Shown one piece after another: positions 23,692 through 32,869 of a stretch of 64,000 nt of DNA. Source of the stretch: Bacteroidales bacterium (lineage in GTDB: Bacteria > Bacteroidota > Bacteroidia > Bacteroidales > UBA932). The notes under the pieces are model-generated. The model saw nothing but the letters and a program-made list of their open reading frames with translations. It searched no databases and had not been told where the DNA came from. The translations under genes and the position numbers were made by a program. Each line of letters begins with the position of its first letter. The stretch's first letter is position 1. The DNA is taken from contig JAGBVR010000014.1 of NCBI GenBank assembly GCA_017630215.1, positions 62,001-126,000 on the forward strand. Reading direction: 5' to 3'.

Positions 23692-24564
23692 TCATTTCTT
23701 TTTCACGAGGGCCTCAAACGGATATTTCAGTCCTTCCCAGGCCGTCATACGACCGGTAGCCAAGCCCACTATAAGCGGAGCCTCGAAATATACCGGAAGT
23801 CTGTTATCATCATCCGAGACCCAGATCAACATATCCTCTTCACCTTTGAACACTTCTCCCTCAAGCAGCCTTGCTGCGAACTTGATTGTCTTGACCGTTC
23901 CCAATCCCTTGATCTTCAATATCTCACGACCATACAATATAAAGTAGACATTATATACATCATCGTCTATGGCAAAGGTCATCGGATACTTTTTTCCTGG
24001 TTGCACAGCATCAAAATCCATATTTCTGGCAAAGTAGAACAATGCCGGAAGATCGAATGTACATGGGGTCAATGATAGAGGAAGTGACTTCATGCCCCTT
24101 TTCGAAGAATATACATCCGCAGCGATATAAGGTTCTGACGCATTCCAATTATAGTGATACGTATTCTTCGCCTCATATCCTCCTTCATAGGTATCTCTTG
24201 TAAATTTCAAAGGACGTAGGCCGTCTCTTGTGAACCAGGATTTGAAATCCTCTCTGACTTTAAAGAAAAGGTCGAACATTCTGGTCGTCCTCCCGTACGC
24301 AGAGCACAAGAATGCCTTGTGTCCGTTATAGGTGAGGGAATCAAGTGTAACTGTAGCATAACCTACATCCGTATTGACTGCACCCCATTCGTAATGAAGT
24401 ACAAAGTCCATCTTCTCCCCTGCCTTGAAAGCAAGGGCATCCTCTGTGACAGTCATCACCGGCACGCACGCCGTTCCCTTCAAATCAAGATTCTCCTGAG
24501 CATGTGCCAGACCACATATCAGACACATACTCAGGAGAATAATAAAATTCCGTATAACATTCAT
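23692..24564 (-). CDS. DUF3108 exported protein
   Basis: About 290 residues with a signal peptide (NFIILLSMCLICGLAHAQ) and the DUF3108 core (FKAGEKMDFVLHYEWGAVNTDVGYATV, then DLFFKVREDFKSWFTRDGLRPLKF). The family has a beta-rich lipocalin-like fold in the envelope; function unknown. The Met at 24564 gives a normal signal peptide; an in-frame Met at 24576 is also present. It precedes the RseC-like gene by 6 bases. Confidence 0.88.
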   Translation of the reverse strand: MNVIRNFIILLSMCLICGLAHAQENLDLKGTACVPVMTVTEDALAFKAGEKMDFVLHYEWGAVNTDVGYATVTLDSLTYNGHKAFLCSAYGRTTRMFDLFFKVREDFKSWFTRDGLRPLKFTRDTYEGGYEAKNTYHYNWNASEPYIAADVYSSKRGMKSLPLSLTPCTFDLPALFYFARNMDFDAVQPGKKYPMTFAIDDDVYNVYFILYGREILKIKGLGTVKTIKFAARLLEGEVFKGEEDMLIWVSDDDNRLPVYFEAPLIVGLATGRMTAWEGLKYPFEALVKKK

Positions 24565-24588
24565 TGCATCAAACATTTAAGTCGGATG

Positions 24589-26118
24589 CTACATAAATTC
24601 ATCATTCGTGCCGAATTCATTCATCGGCATCTGCTGAGAAGGAGCCGGGCCGAATGGAACATCATCATTCATAGCCGAAGCTACCGGCATCGAATTGGCC
24701 TGGTTTACCAGGCTTTCCTGCTCATCGACAAAGCGTACTTCATCATGACGGAACCTCATATCGACGTCTGCTATGGAACCGTTTCTATGCTTGGCAATAA
24801 TGATCTGTGTCCTTCCGACATCATCAGGATTATCAGAAAGTCCCTGATAGTCATATCGATGGATAAAGATCACCATGTCTGCATCCTGCTCGATTGATCC
24901 TGACTCACGAAGGTCACTCAATTGTGGACGGCGGTTGCTTCCCTGACGATTCTCCGACTGACGGGAAAGCTGTGAAAGAGCAATGATCGGCACATTCATT
25001 TCCTTGGCCGTAGCCTTGAGAGTACGGGAAATAGCTGCGACTTCCTGTTCACGCATACCACGCAATTCAGAAGGTCCCTGCATCAGCTGAAGATAATCGA
25101 CGACGATCAGTCGCACTCCCTTCTGCTTTACCAGCTTCTTCACCTTCGATCTGAACTCCATCACAGGAAGCGACGGGGTGTCATCGATATATATCGGTGC
25201 CTTTGCCAGCCTTCTGAGCTGTATATCGAGCTGCTGCCACTCCCAGTCCTGGAGTTTCACACCACCCTTGATTTTATCGGCGCTGAGCTTAGTCTCGGAC
25301 ACCATCATACGGTTAGCGAGCTGTTTTGCAGGCATCTCAAGAGAGAAGATAGCCACCGGCATATTGAAATCAACAGCAGCGTTACGGGCCACATTCACGA
25401 CAAAAGCGGTCTTTCCCACCGACGGACGCGCAGCCAGAATGATAAGGTCGGAAGGCTGCCAGCCGAGGGTTATCTTATCGATTGAAGGGAATCCCGAAGG
25501 CACTCCGCTTAGCCCGTCCGAATCCTGTCTCTTCTGCAGATCCTCCAATGCATCATTGATAACCTTTCCGATTTCCTGCACATCCTTCTTCACATTGTTC
25601 TGGATTGCAGCAAAAAGTTTGGTCTGAGCATTATCGATCAGATCATCCACATTCACAGATTCGTCATATGATGTCTTAAGGATATCATAGGACGCTGTAA
25701 TCAGCTCTCTCTGAATGCATTTCTGCTTGAGAATACGGATATAGTATTCGATATGTGCCGCCGCACCTATCTTCTGCGAAAGCTGCGCAAGAGTGATGGT
25801 TCCTCCAATTGCCTCAAGATTGCCATGAGTCTTCAGCTTCTGTGATACAGACAATAAGTCCAAGGCGATGTGTTCATTGTTAAGGGAACTCATCGCCTCA
25901 AATATCATTCTGTGTCTTTCACTATAGAAACAGCTTGGCGAGAGCTCGTCCATAGCCTCATCGACACAATTCGGCTCAATCAGGAGAGCTCCGAGGACAG
26001 CCTCTTCCACGTCAAGAGCTTGAGGCGGTCTGTTACCCATCTCAAGCCCAAGCGTATCAAGATTGACCGACGGATTCTTCTTCCTGACAGAGGTTCTTCT
26101 TTTTCCCTCTTCAGCCAT
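24589..26118 (-). CDS. dnaB: Replicative DNA helicase DnaB
   Basis: A 509-residue hexameric replication helicase. Seen: the DnaB N-terminal domain (PPQALDVEEAVLGALLIEPNCVDE), Walker A LAARPSVGKTAFVVNVA near residue 235, LIVVDYLQLM (Walker B) and SDLRESGSIEQDADMVIFIHR. The acidic, Met-rich C-terminal extension (DDVPFGPAPSQQMPMNEF) is typical of this lineage. Usual length. Confidence 0.97.
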   Translation of the reverse strand: MAEEGKRRTSVRKKNPSVNLDTLGLEMGNRPPQALDVEEAVLGALLIEPNCVDEAMDELSPSCFYSERHRMIFEAMSSLNNEHIALDLLSVSQKLKTHGNLEAIGGTITLAQLSQKIGAAAHIEYYIRILKQKCIQRELITASYDILKTSYDESVNVDDLIDNAQTKLFAAIQNNVKKDVQEIGKVINDALEDLQKRQDSDGLSGVPSGFPSIDKITLGWQPSDLIILAARPSVGKTAFVVNVARNAAVDFNMPVAIFSLEMPAKQLANRMMVSETKLSADKIKGGVKLQDWEWQQLDIQLRRLAKAPIYIDDTPSLPVMEFRSKVKKLVKQKGVRLIVVDYLQLMQGPSELRGMREQEVAAISRTLKATAKEMNVPIIALSQLSRQSENRQGSNRRPQLSDLRESGSIEQDADMVIFIHRYDYQGLSDNPDDVGRTQIIIAKHRNGSIADVDMRFRHDEVRFVDEQESLVNQANSMPVASAMNDDVPFGPAPSQQMPMNEFGTNDEFM

Positions 26119-26126
26119 CGGATCTA

Positions 26127-26936
26127 TTATTCAAATTCCGGATTTACAAGAATTCTTCCGCAATATTCGCAAACAATCATCTTCTTGTTGGAAGCGATGT
26201 CGATAAGTCTCTGAGGTGCGATGGTATTGAAGCAGCCTCCGCAGGCATTGCCATTGAACACAGAAACCACAGCAAGACGATTGTTGCAGCTATGTCTGAT
26301 GTGCTCGTATGCACTCATTGTTCTATCATCAATCTTTGCAGCACATGCCTCTCTTTCTGCAAGAAGTCTCTCTTCTTCCTTTGAAGTAGCCTCCACGATT
26401 GTAGCAAGCTCCTGCTTCTTTGCCTTGAGATCCTCTGTTCTTACAGCCATCTTCTCCTTTATCACCTCAAGCTCCTGCTTCTTGGCAAGGATACGCTCTT
26501 TTGCCTCTGAAATATGCTTCTCTGCAATCTGCCTGAGCAGATGCTGGTTTTCGATTTCCTTATTGAGAGAGTCATACTCACGGCTATTAGCTACATTCTC
26601 AAGCTGAGACTTATATTTCTCGATTTGAGCGTCGCACTCTGTAATGCCAAGCTTGTTCTCTGTTATGAACTTGCCATATTCATCCACCATCTCCGAAATA
26701 CGTGCAGCCTTTGCCTTGAGATCAGCGATCTCTGCCTCAAGAGCCTCTACTTCCATAGGTAGCTCACCTCTAAGCTGGAGGATCTTGTCGATTGCAGTGT
26801 CTGCCTGCTGGAGAGCATAAAGTGTCTGAAGCTTCTCGCCTACGCTGATATCCGAATCAGCAAAGCTCTTCTGAATGGACACGAAGGTCTCTCTCTGGTC
26901 GATCGGAGTGTCGATTTTCTTTGTCTTTTTAGCCAT
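26127..26936 (-). CDS. Coiled-coil protein with C4 zinc ribbon (CT398 type)
   Basis: A 269-residue protein: residues 30-190 are a long coiled coil, followed by GNACGGCFNTIAPQRL and MIVCEYCGRILVNPE, a four-Cys zinc ribbon. This matches the CT398/HP0958-type family linked to RNA or sigma-factor handling in other bacteria; the role here is not known. It lies between dnaB and the Nif3 gene in a compact minus-strand block. Confidence 0.9.
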   Translation of the reverse strand: MAKKTKKIDTPIDQRETFVSIQKSFADSDISVGEKLQTLYALQQADTAIDKILQLRGELPMEVEALEAEIADLKAKAARISEMVDEYGKFITENKLGITECDAQIEKYKSQLENVANSREYDSLNKEIENQHLLRQIAEKHISEAKERILAKKQELEVIKEKMAVRTEDLKAKKQELATIVEATSKEEERLLAEREACAAKIDDRTMSAYEHIRHSCNNRLAVVSVFNGNACGGCFNTIAPQRLIDIASNKKMIVCEYCGRILVNPEFE

Positions 26937-26941
26937 ATCGC

Positions 26942-27724
26942 TTAAAAATAAAATATCGGGTTACTATATATATTCTGAGTAATGCGAACCGCAAAGGTAG
27001 GAAAATTTTTCTTTATCAAAGAAAATAAAATGTCAACTATCTCTATTTCACTCTCGTAATGGCCTATATCCATTATCATAAAGCCCTCCTTGGTGAAAAA
27101 GTTATGATATGTGATGTCTCCGCTGAGATATAGCTGGGCTCCGGATTTCATAGCTGCTCCTATCAGCGAGCCTCCGGACCCGCCACACATAGCCACTCGC
27201 GAAATCTTTCCTTCGATCGGTCTGGAAGCACGCAGGGCCTTAAGTGAAAACTTATCCTTAACCAATTCCACAACCTCAGATGCAGTCAACGGGGCAGGCA
27301 GATCACCGACAACTCCCAAGCCCGTTCCTTCGCCGTCCTCATCAAGAATCGTGACATTGACAAGGCCCAATCTTGCAGCCATTGCACCGCTGACTCCCGC
27401 GATCACCTTATCCGCACTGGTATGGGCGGCATAAATGCTGATTCCCGCACGGATCGCCTTGATGACAGCCTCGCCCACCGGATTGTCGGGAGAGATCCTT
27501 TTCAAGCCTGAAAATATCAGAGGATGATGAGTCACTATCATATCCGCTCCACAGGCCACAGCCTCATCCACCAGTTCCGGCGTACAATCCAGTCCGAACA
27601 GCACTGAACTTACCGGAGCATCCTGCGAACCGACACAAAGACCGCTGTTATCCCAGCTTTCCTGAATGGAAAGGGGCGCAAAGCTCTCTATTACCTTTAT
27701 GACATCCTTTACCTTATATTCCAT
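26942..27724 (-). CDS. Nif3-like dinuclear metal-centre protein
   Basis: A 260-residue Nif3/YbgI protein. Seen: MIVTHHPLIFSGLK (His pair), IYAAHTSADKV and DIGHYESEI, which supply metal ligands. It is the short form lacking the PII-like insertion that makes many homologues ~365 residues. A GTP cyclohydrolase-like activity has been proposed for the family but is unproven. Confidence 0.93.
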   Translation of the reverse strand: MEYKVKDVIKVIESFAPLSIQESWDNSGLCVGSQDAPVSSVLFGLDCTPELVDEAVACGADMIVTHHPLIFSGLKRISPDNPVGEAVIKAIRAGISIYAAHTSADKVIAGVSGAMAARLGLVNVTILDEDGEGTGLGVVGDLPAPLTASEVVELVKDKFSLKALRASRPIEGKISRVAMCGGSGGSLIGAAMKSGAQLYLSGDITYHNFFTKEGFMIMDIGHYESEIEIVDILFSLIKKNFPTFAVRITQNIYSNPIFYF

Positions 27725-27756
27725 ACCTATAATATATTATGATCCACAGACAACAT

Positions 27757-28074
27757 TCAGAGTTCTTCACGAATCTCAGCCAGCTGAGTGCGGATAGCCT
27801 TGAGCGACTCCAGAACACGGGCCTTGCTGATGACCTCCTTACGGTCTCCCTTGAGTCTTTTCGCAGCCCCTTCCAGAGTGAGTCCCTCGACCTTCACAAG
27901 AACATGAATATGCTTGAATGTCTCGAGATCCTCCTTTGTGAAAAGGCGGTTACCCTTGGCATTCCTCTGCGGCTTGATATAGTTCGGAAATTCATTAGCC
28001 CAGAAACGGACAAGAGATGTGCTTTCGTCCAGAATCCTGGCTACCTCACCTATAGTGTACAAATACTTTTCCAT
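27757..28074 (-). CDS. MerR-family regulator
   Basis: About 105 residues: MEKYLYTIGEVARILDESTSLVRFWANEFPNYIKPQRNAKGNRLFTKEDLETFK-type winged-helix DNA-binding domain, then a short coiled dimerisation helix. No effector domain is present. The Met at 28074 places the DNA-binding helix at the normal distance; an earlier start (28107) would overlap the M23 gene. Confidence 0.9.
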   Translation of the reverse strand: MEKYLYTIGEVARILDESTSLVRFWANEFPNYIKPQRNAKGNRLFTKEDLETFKHIHVLVKVEGLTLEGAAKRLKGDRKEVISKARVLESLKAIRTQLAEIREEL

Positions 28075-28103
28075 ATCAATATCTTTAAGGCCCCTTGACA
28101 GAA

Positions 28104-29054
28104 TCAATCCAATGATTGTCCCGTACTTACGGCCATTATCAACATATTCATATAATCGTCCGGGCTCACCGACGCAAAGAGATGGTTCACCGGATCCATG
28201 ACCAACGTATCCCTCAGGACTTCATAATGCAGGTGCGGGGCGAAAGAGTTGCCAGACACGCCTACATAACCGATTCTCGCTCCTTTCTTAAGTCCCCTCC
28301 CCTTACGGACCTCCACATCAGCCAGATGAGCATATCTTGTCACATATCCATTTCCATGATCGATTTCCACGACATTGCCAAGCCCTTTGCGGGAGCGGAT
28401 GACATTCCTGACCACACCATCTGCCGAAGCATAGACCGGCGCTCCGGAAGGAGCTATCATATCCAGCCCGTTATGCATGATAGGCACCTTGTAGAAAGGA
28501 TTTATCTTCTCTCCCACAGACGCTCCGGTCTGGGCGAAGGAGAAATCCTCGAGGGGATTGGTCATCGGCGGCATTACGAAACCCGAATCCGTCACCGTCT
28601 GCATTATCCTGAGGAAATTAGCCTCGACCACATCAGCTGCCGCAGCAGCCTTGTCCAGTTTCCTTTCAACATAGACGACAATATCCGTATCCCGGATCGA
28701 ATCCATGCCCTTAAGAAAGTCTACCGAAGACATCTGATCCAGATCTGGAGCAGACATACTGAAGATTTCTTCATATATCCTGTCGTCCTTCAGACGCAGC
28801 CCCTCTATCACATCTGCAATCAGCTGTTCCTTATTCTGAAGCAAAGGATATTCCCTTTCATACATTCTGTTCTCCTCTCTGAGGCGCTGCTGCTCATTCG
28901 TACTGAAGAACACGGCAAAGATCACATAGTACAATACAGCCATTGATGCTGTAGCGACAAAAAACACCAGTATTCTGCGCAAAACCGCCCACACTGATGT
29001 TCTCTTCTTCCTGAATTTTATATCGTCTTTATCGAAAATGTACTGGCTGCTCAT
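28104..29054 (-). CDS. M23-family metallopeptidase, membrane-anchored
   Basis: A 316-residue protein with one TM helix near residues 25-50, a periplasmic coiled region and a LytM domain. Zinc ligands: HNGLDM (His, Asp) and HLHYEV (HxH). The family cuts peptidoglycan cross-links or acts as amidase activator. Its start overlaps the stop of the neighbouring M23 gene, and the two proteins are clearly paralogous in layout. Confidence 0.93.
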   Translation of the reverse strand: MSSQYIFDKDDIKFRKKRTSVWAVLRRILVFFVATASMAVLYYVIFAVFFSTNEQQRLREENRMYEREYPLLQNKEQLIADVIEGLRLKDDRIYEEIFSMSAPDLDQMSSVDFLKGMDSIRDTDIVVYVERKLDKAAAAADVVEANFLRIMQTVTDSGFVMPPMTNPLEDFSFAQTGASVGEKINPFYKVPIMHNGLDMIAPSGAPVYASADGVVRNVIRSRKGLGNVVEIDHGNGYVTRYAHLADVEVRKGRGLKKGARIGYVGVSGNSFAPHLHYEVLRDTLVMDPVNHLFASVSPDDYMNMLIMAVSTGQSLD

Positions 29055-30073
29055 ATGCGTCCCCTTTCTTTTCTCCTGTGAGATGGATGCAGAGTTATCT
29101 TCTCTGATGCATCTGCCGTATTCTGAACCATCGTGCCGTATTCTTCCGGAGTAATGGAAAGATCATAATAATTGGCCGGATTCACATGACTTCCCTTGTA
29201 GAGCACCTCATAGTGAAGATGAGGCCCCGAGGATCTTCCGGAATTACCACTCAAGCCCACACATTCGCCTCTTTTAACCTTCATACCCTCAACGACTCCC
29301 ACTGACTTCAAATGGGCATATCTGGTCTTGTATCCGAATCCATGGTCTATAACCACTTGATTTCCATATCCAAAAAACTCGAACTTGACACTTTCCACCA
29401 CGCCGTCTCCGGTAGCATATATGGGATTGCCCGGTTTCATTGCAAAGTCCACGCCCGTATGTCTTGTCGACCTCCCAGTGAACGGATCGGAACGATATCC
29501 GAAACTGCTGGAAAGGCGGTATATCGAAGGATCCGGATTTACAGGAGGGATGGCCGGAATACATGACGCCATATCACCAGCTCTCTTGGAGAGGAGTGCG
29601 ACTTCGTCGAAAGAACGGCTCTGAACATAAGTCTTCTTGGTCAGAACATCCAACCTTATTGCGGTCTTCTTCAAAAGGCCATCGGTTCCGATGCCATCAT
29701 AGTGGGAATATCTGTTCACACCTCCGAAACCGGCGTTGCGGACTTCGGGAGCGATTTCATCCATACCGAAAATAGACCTGTAGATATCGTCATCCCTCAT
29801 CTGGAGAGAAGCAAGCACATCATCATATTCATCCAACTGTCTGTTCATCACCTCCATTCTGGAGCTCCACTCTGCATTCTTCTTCTTCAGGAGCAAAGTC
29901 TTTGGAGACTCAAGTTCAAGTACTGAACCATACAGCCAGAAATAAAGTCCGGCCATACACAAGCTCACTACAAACATGGTCACAGTCCTTGCCACACGCG
30001 ACACTCTCGAACGCTTCTTCACTTCATATACAAGCGTCCTCGGATTCAATATGTATCTTTTGTTCTTAGACAT
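29051..30073 (-). CDS. M23-family metallopeptidase, membrane-anchored (paralogue)
   Basis: About 340 residues. TM helix near residues 30-50, coiled region, then LytM domain with RHTGVDFAMKPGNPIYATGDG and GPHLHYEVLYKG. The Met at 30073 (MSKNKRYILNP) is preferred to 30106. It is the first gene of a minus-strand block that includes the second M23 gene and the MerR gene, divergent from alaS. Confidence 0.93.
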   Translation of the reverse strand: MSKNKRYILNPRTLVYEVKKRSRVSRVARTVTMFVVSLCMAGLYFWLYGSVLELESPKTLLLKKKNAEWSSRMEVMNRQLDEYDDVLASLQMRDDDIYRSIFGMDEIAPEVRNAGFGGVNRYSHYDGIGTDGLLKKTAIRLDVLTKKTYVQSRSFDEVALLSKRAGDMASCIPAIPPVNPDPSIYRLSSSFGYRSDPFTGRSTRHTGVDFAMKPGNPIYATGDGVVESVKFEFFGYGNQVVIDHGFGYKTRYAHLKSVGVVEGMKVKRGECVGLSGNSGRSSGPHLHYEVLYKGSHVNPANYYDLSITPEEYGTMVQNTADASEKITLHPSHRRKERGRI

Positions 30074-30182
30074 ACGGGACAAAGGTACGAAAAATCTGAT
30101 ATACATCTATAAAAAAATAATAAAAACATTATATGAGGCGATATATTGCACCTTCCATATGGTCTTTTACAGAAAATTTACG

Positions 30183-30190
30183 TACTTTTG
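30183..30190 (+). promoter_or_regulatory. Putative -7 box for alaS
   Basis: TACTTTTG fits TAnnTTTG 61 bases upstream of the alaS ATG. No clear -33 TTG at 18-21 bases. Confidence 0.35.
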
Positions 30191-30251
30191 CAAGTTACTT
30201 TGCCGTTCTATGCATTAACGGCTGCAGATTGAAAATAAAAAACTGAAATAT

Positions 30252-32867
30252 ATGACTTCTAAAGAAATCAGAAAAGCCTTCCTGGACTTCTTTGCGTCCA
30301 AAGGTCACCAGATCGTGCCATCGGCACCGATGGTTGTCAAGAACGACCCTACCCTCATGTTCACAAATGCAGGTATGAACCAGTTCAAGGACTGGTTCCT
30401 TGGCAACAGTCCCGCAAAATGGAAGAGAGTGGCAGACAGCCAGAAATGTCTCCGCGTGAGCGGAAAGCACAATGACCTTGAAGAGGTAGGACGTGACACA
30501 TACCATCATACAATGTTCGAGATGCTTGGAAACTGGAGTTTCGGAGACTACTTCAAGGTAGAGGCAATCGACTGGGCATGGGAACTCCTTACAGAGGTAT
30601 ACAAGCTTGACAAAGAGAGACTCTACGCTACGGTATTCGAAGGCTCCGAAGCAGACGGCACAAGCCTTGACACAGAGGCGATGGAAGCATGGAAGAAACA
30701 TCTCCCTGAAGACCGCATTCTTCTCGGAAACAAGAAGGACAATTTCTGGGAAATGGGCGATACAGGTCCTTGCGGACCATGTTCGGAGATCCACATTGAC
30801 CTTCGAAGCGACGAGGAACGTGCAGCTGTACCGGGTGCATCACTCGTGAACAAAGACCATCATCTCGTTATCGAGATCTGGAACAATGTGTTCATGCAGT
30901 ATAACCGTAAGGCAAGCGGCGAACTCGAGCTGCTCCCTAACAAGAATGTCGACACAGGAATGGGCTTCGAACGTCTCTGCATGGCACTCCAGGGCAAGCA
31001 GTCAAACTATGACACCGACGTCTTTACCGGAATGATCGCTAAGATCGAGGAACTTTCAGGACACAAGTACGGCATCGACAAGCAGGAAGATATCGCAATG
31101 CGAGTGATCGCTGACCATATCCGCGCCATCAGCTTCTCTATCGCCGACGGCCAGCTTCCATCAAATGTGAAGGCAGGATATGTAATCCGCCGAATACTCC
31201 GCCGTGCAGTGCGTTACGGATATACTTTCCTCGGATTCAACGAGCCTTTCCTCTGCCGCCTCGTGCAGCAGCTCATCGACGACATGGGCGAGTTTTATCC
31301 TGAAATCGTCAAGCAGCAGACTCTCATCGAACGTGTCATCAAGGAAGAAGAAATGGCTTTCCTCCGCACTCTCGACAGAGGTATTCGTCTGATGGACAAC
31401 ATAATGGCAAAATCAGCAGAGAGCAAGGTAATCTCAGGAGAAGACGCATTCGTACTCTATGACACATTCGGCTTCCCTATCGACCTTTCAGAACTCATTG
31501 CGTCTGAGAAGGGCTACAAGATCGACCTCGAGGGCTTCCAGGTGGAGCTCCAGAAGCAGAAGGACAGAGCCCGCAACGCCACTGCCATCGAGTCAGGAGA
31601 CTGGGTAGAGTTCGCTCACTGCGACAACATAGAGTTCTGCGGTTATGACCAGACAGCGCTTGAAGGCGTACAGCTCACTCGTCACCGCACAGTAAAGGCA
31701 AAGAACAAGACAATGTACCAGCTCGTATTCGAGCGCACACCTTTCTATGCAGAGATGGGTGGACAGGTCGGCGACACCGGATATATCCTCTCTGAGAGCG
31801 GCGAAAAAATCAATATCATCAACACAGTCAAAGAGAACAACCTCACCATTCACGTAGCCGAGCGTATTCCTGCAGACTGCACAGAAAGCTTCAGTCTCCA
31901 CGTAGATGCTGAAAGAAGACTCCAGATTGAAAACAATCACTCTGCGACCCATCTTCTCCATCAGGCTCTTCGCGAGATCCTTGGTTCACATGTAGAGCAG
32001 AAGGGTTCATACGTATGTGACAAGAACTTCCGTTTCGACTTCTCGCATTTCGAAAAGCTCAGCCAGGAGCAGATTCTTCTCGTAGAGAATCGCGTAAATG
32101 CCCTTATAAGAGCTAATTACCCGCTCGATGAAAACCGTAACGCGACAATGGAAGAGGCTCAGGAGATGGGCGCGATGGCACTCTTCGGAGAAAAGTACGG
32201 CGACACAGTCCGCGTGATCAGATTCGGTGATTCGTGTGAGCTCTGCGGTGGTACACACGCCGCGGCTACCGGTCAGATCGGCTTCTTCAAGATCGTTTCA
32301 GAGTCAGCAATCGCCGCTGGAGTACGTCGTATTGAGGCCGTTACCGGAATTGGCGCAGAGGCTCTCGTAAACACAATGGAAGAGACTATCCGTACAGCCA
32401 AGGCCTTCTTCAACAATGTCCCAGACCTCGCAGGAGCCATCAGAAAGATGGTAGAAGAAAACGAGGCTTTCAAGAAGCAGATGGAAGAAATAGCAAAGGA
32501 AAAGACAATCGCCCTCAAGGCTCAGCTGAAGACTATGGCCAAGGAGGTAAATGGCAAGAATATCGTGACAATCGACACTCCTATGGATCCGGTAATGCTT
32601 AAGAATGCGGCATTCATGCTCCAGAAAGAGACCGAGAATTTCGCCATTGCAGCTGCATTCGAAGCAGCAGGAAAACCTCAGCTTCTTCTCATGTATTCTG
32701 ACGATCTCGTGAAGGCAGGACACAATGCCGGTGCAGATGTACGCGAAGCTGCCAAGCTTATCCTGGGAGGTGGCGGTGGCCAGCCAGGTCTCGCAACAGC
32801 AGGCGGAAAGGACCTGAACGGTCTTGCCGCAGCATTGAATAAACTCGTAGAGTCTGCTACAAGATAA
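30252..32867 (+). CDS. alaS: Alanyl-tRNA synthetase
   Basis: A 871-residue class II synthetase. Seen: N-terminal catalytic domain with [15 protein letters not shown] and [21 protein letters not shown]; the editing site [36 protein letters not shown]; and a C-terminal DHHA1-like region ending [16 protein letters not shown]. Full length. The stop is 2 bases before the GTG of the LptG-Fmt frame. Confidence 0.98.
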   Translation: MTSKEIRKAFLDFFASKGHQIVPSAPMVVKNDPTLMFTNAGMNQFKDWFLGNSPAKWKRVADSQKCLRVSGKHNDLEEVGRDTYHHTMFEMLGNWSFGDYFKVEAIDWAWELLTEVYKLDKERLYATVFEGSEADGTSLDTEAMEAWKKHLPEDRILLGNKKDNFWEMGDTGPCGPCSEIHIDLRSDEERAAVPGASLVNKDHHLVIEIWNNVFMQYNRKASGELELLPNKNVDTGMGFERLCMALQGKQSNYDTDVFTGMIAKIEELSGHKYGIDKQEDIAMRVIADHIRAISFSIADGQLPSNVKAGYVIRRILRRAVRYGYTFLGFNEPFLCRLVQQLIDDMGEFYPEIVKQQTLIERVIKEEEMAFLRTLDRGIRLMDNIMAKSAESKVISGEDAFVLYDTFGFPIDLSELIASEKGYKIDLEGFQVELQKQKDRARNATAIESGDWVEFAHCDNIEFCGYDQTALEGVQLTRHRTVKAKNKTMYQLVFERTPFYAEMGGQVGDTGYILSESGEKINIINTVKENNLTIHVAERIPADCTESFSLHVDAERRLQIENNHSATHLLHQALREILGSHVEQKGSYVCDKNFRFDFSHFEKLSQEQILLVENRVNALIRANYPLDENRNATMEEAQEMGAMALFGEKYGDTVRVIRFGDSCELCGGTHAAATGQIGFFKIVSESAIAAGVRRIEAVTGIGAEALVNTMEETIRTAKAFFNNVPDLAGAIRKMVEENEAFKKQMEEIAKEKTIALKAQLKTMAKEVNGKNIVTIDTPMDPVMLKNAAFMLQKETENFAIAAAFEAAGKPQLLLMYSDDLVKAGHNAGADVREAAKLILGGGGGQPGLATAGGKDLNGLAAALNKLVESATR

Positions 32868-32869
32868 TA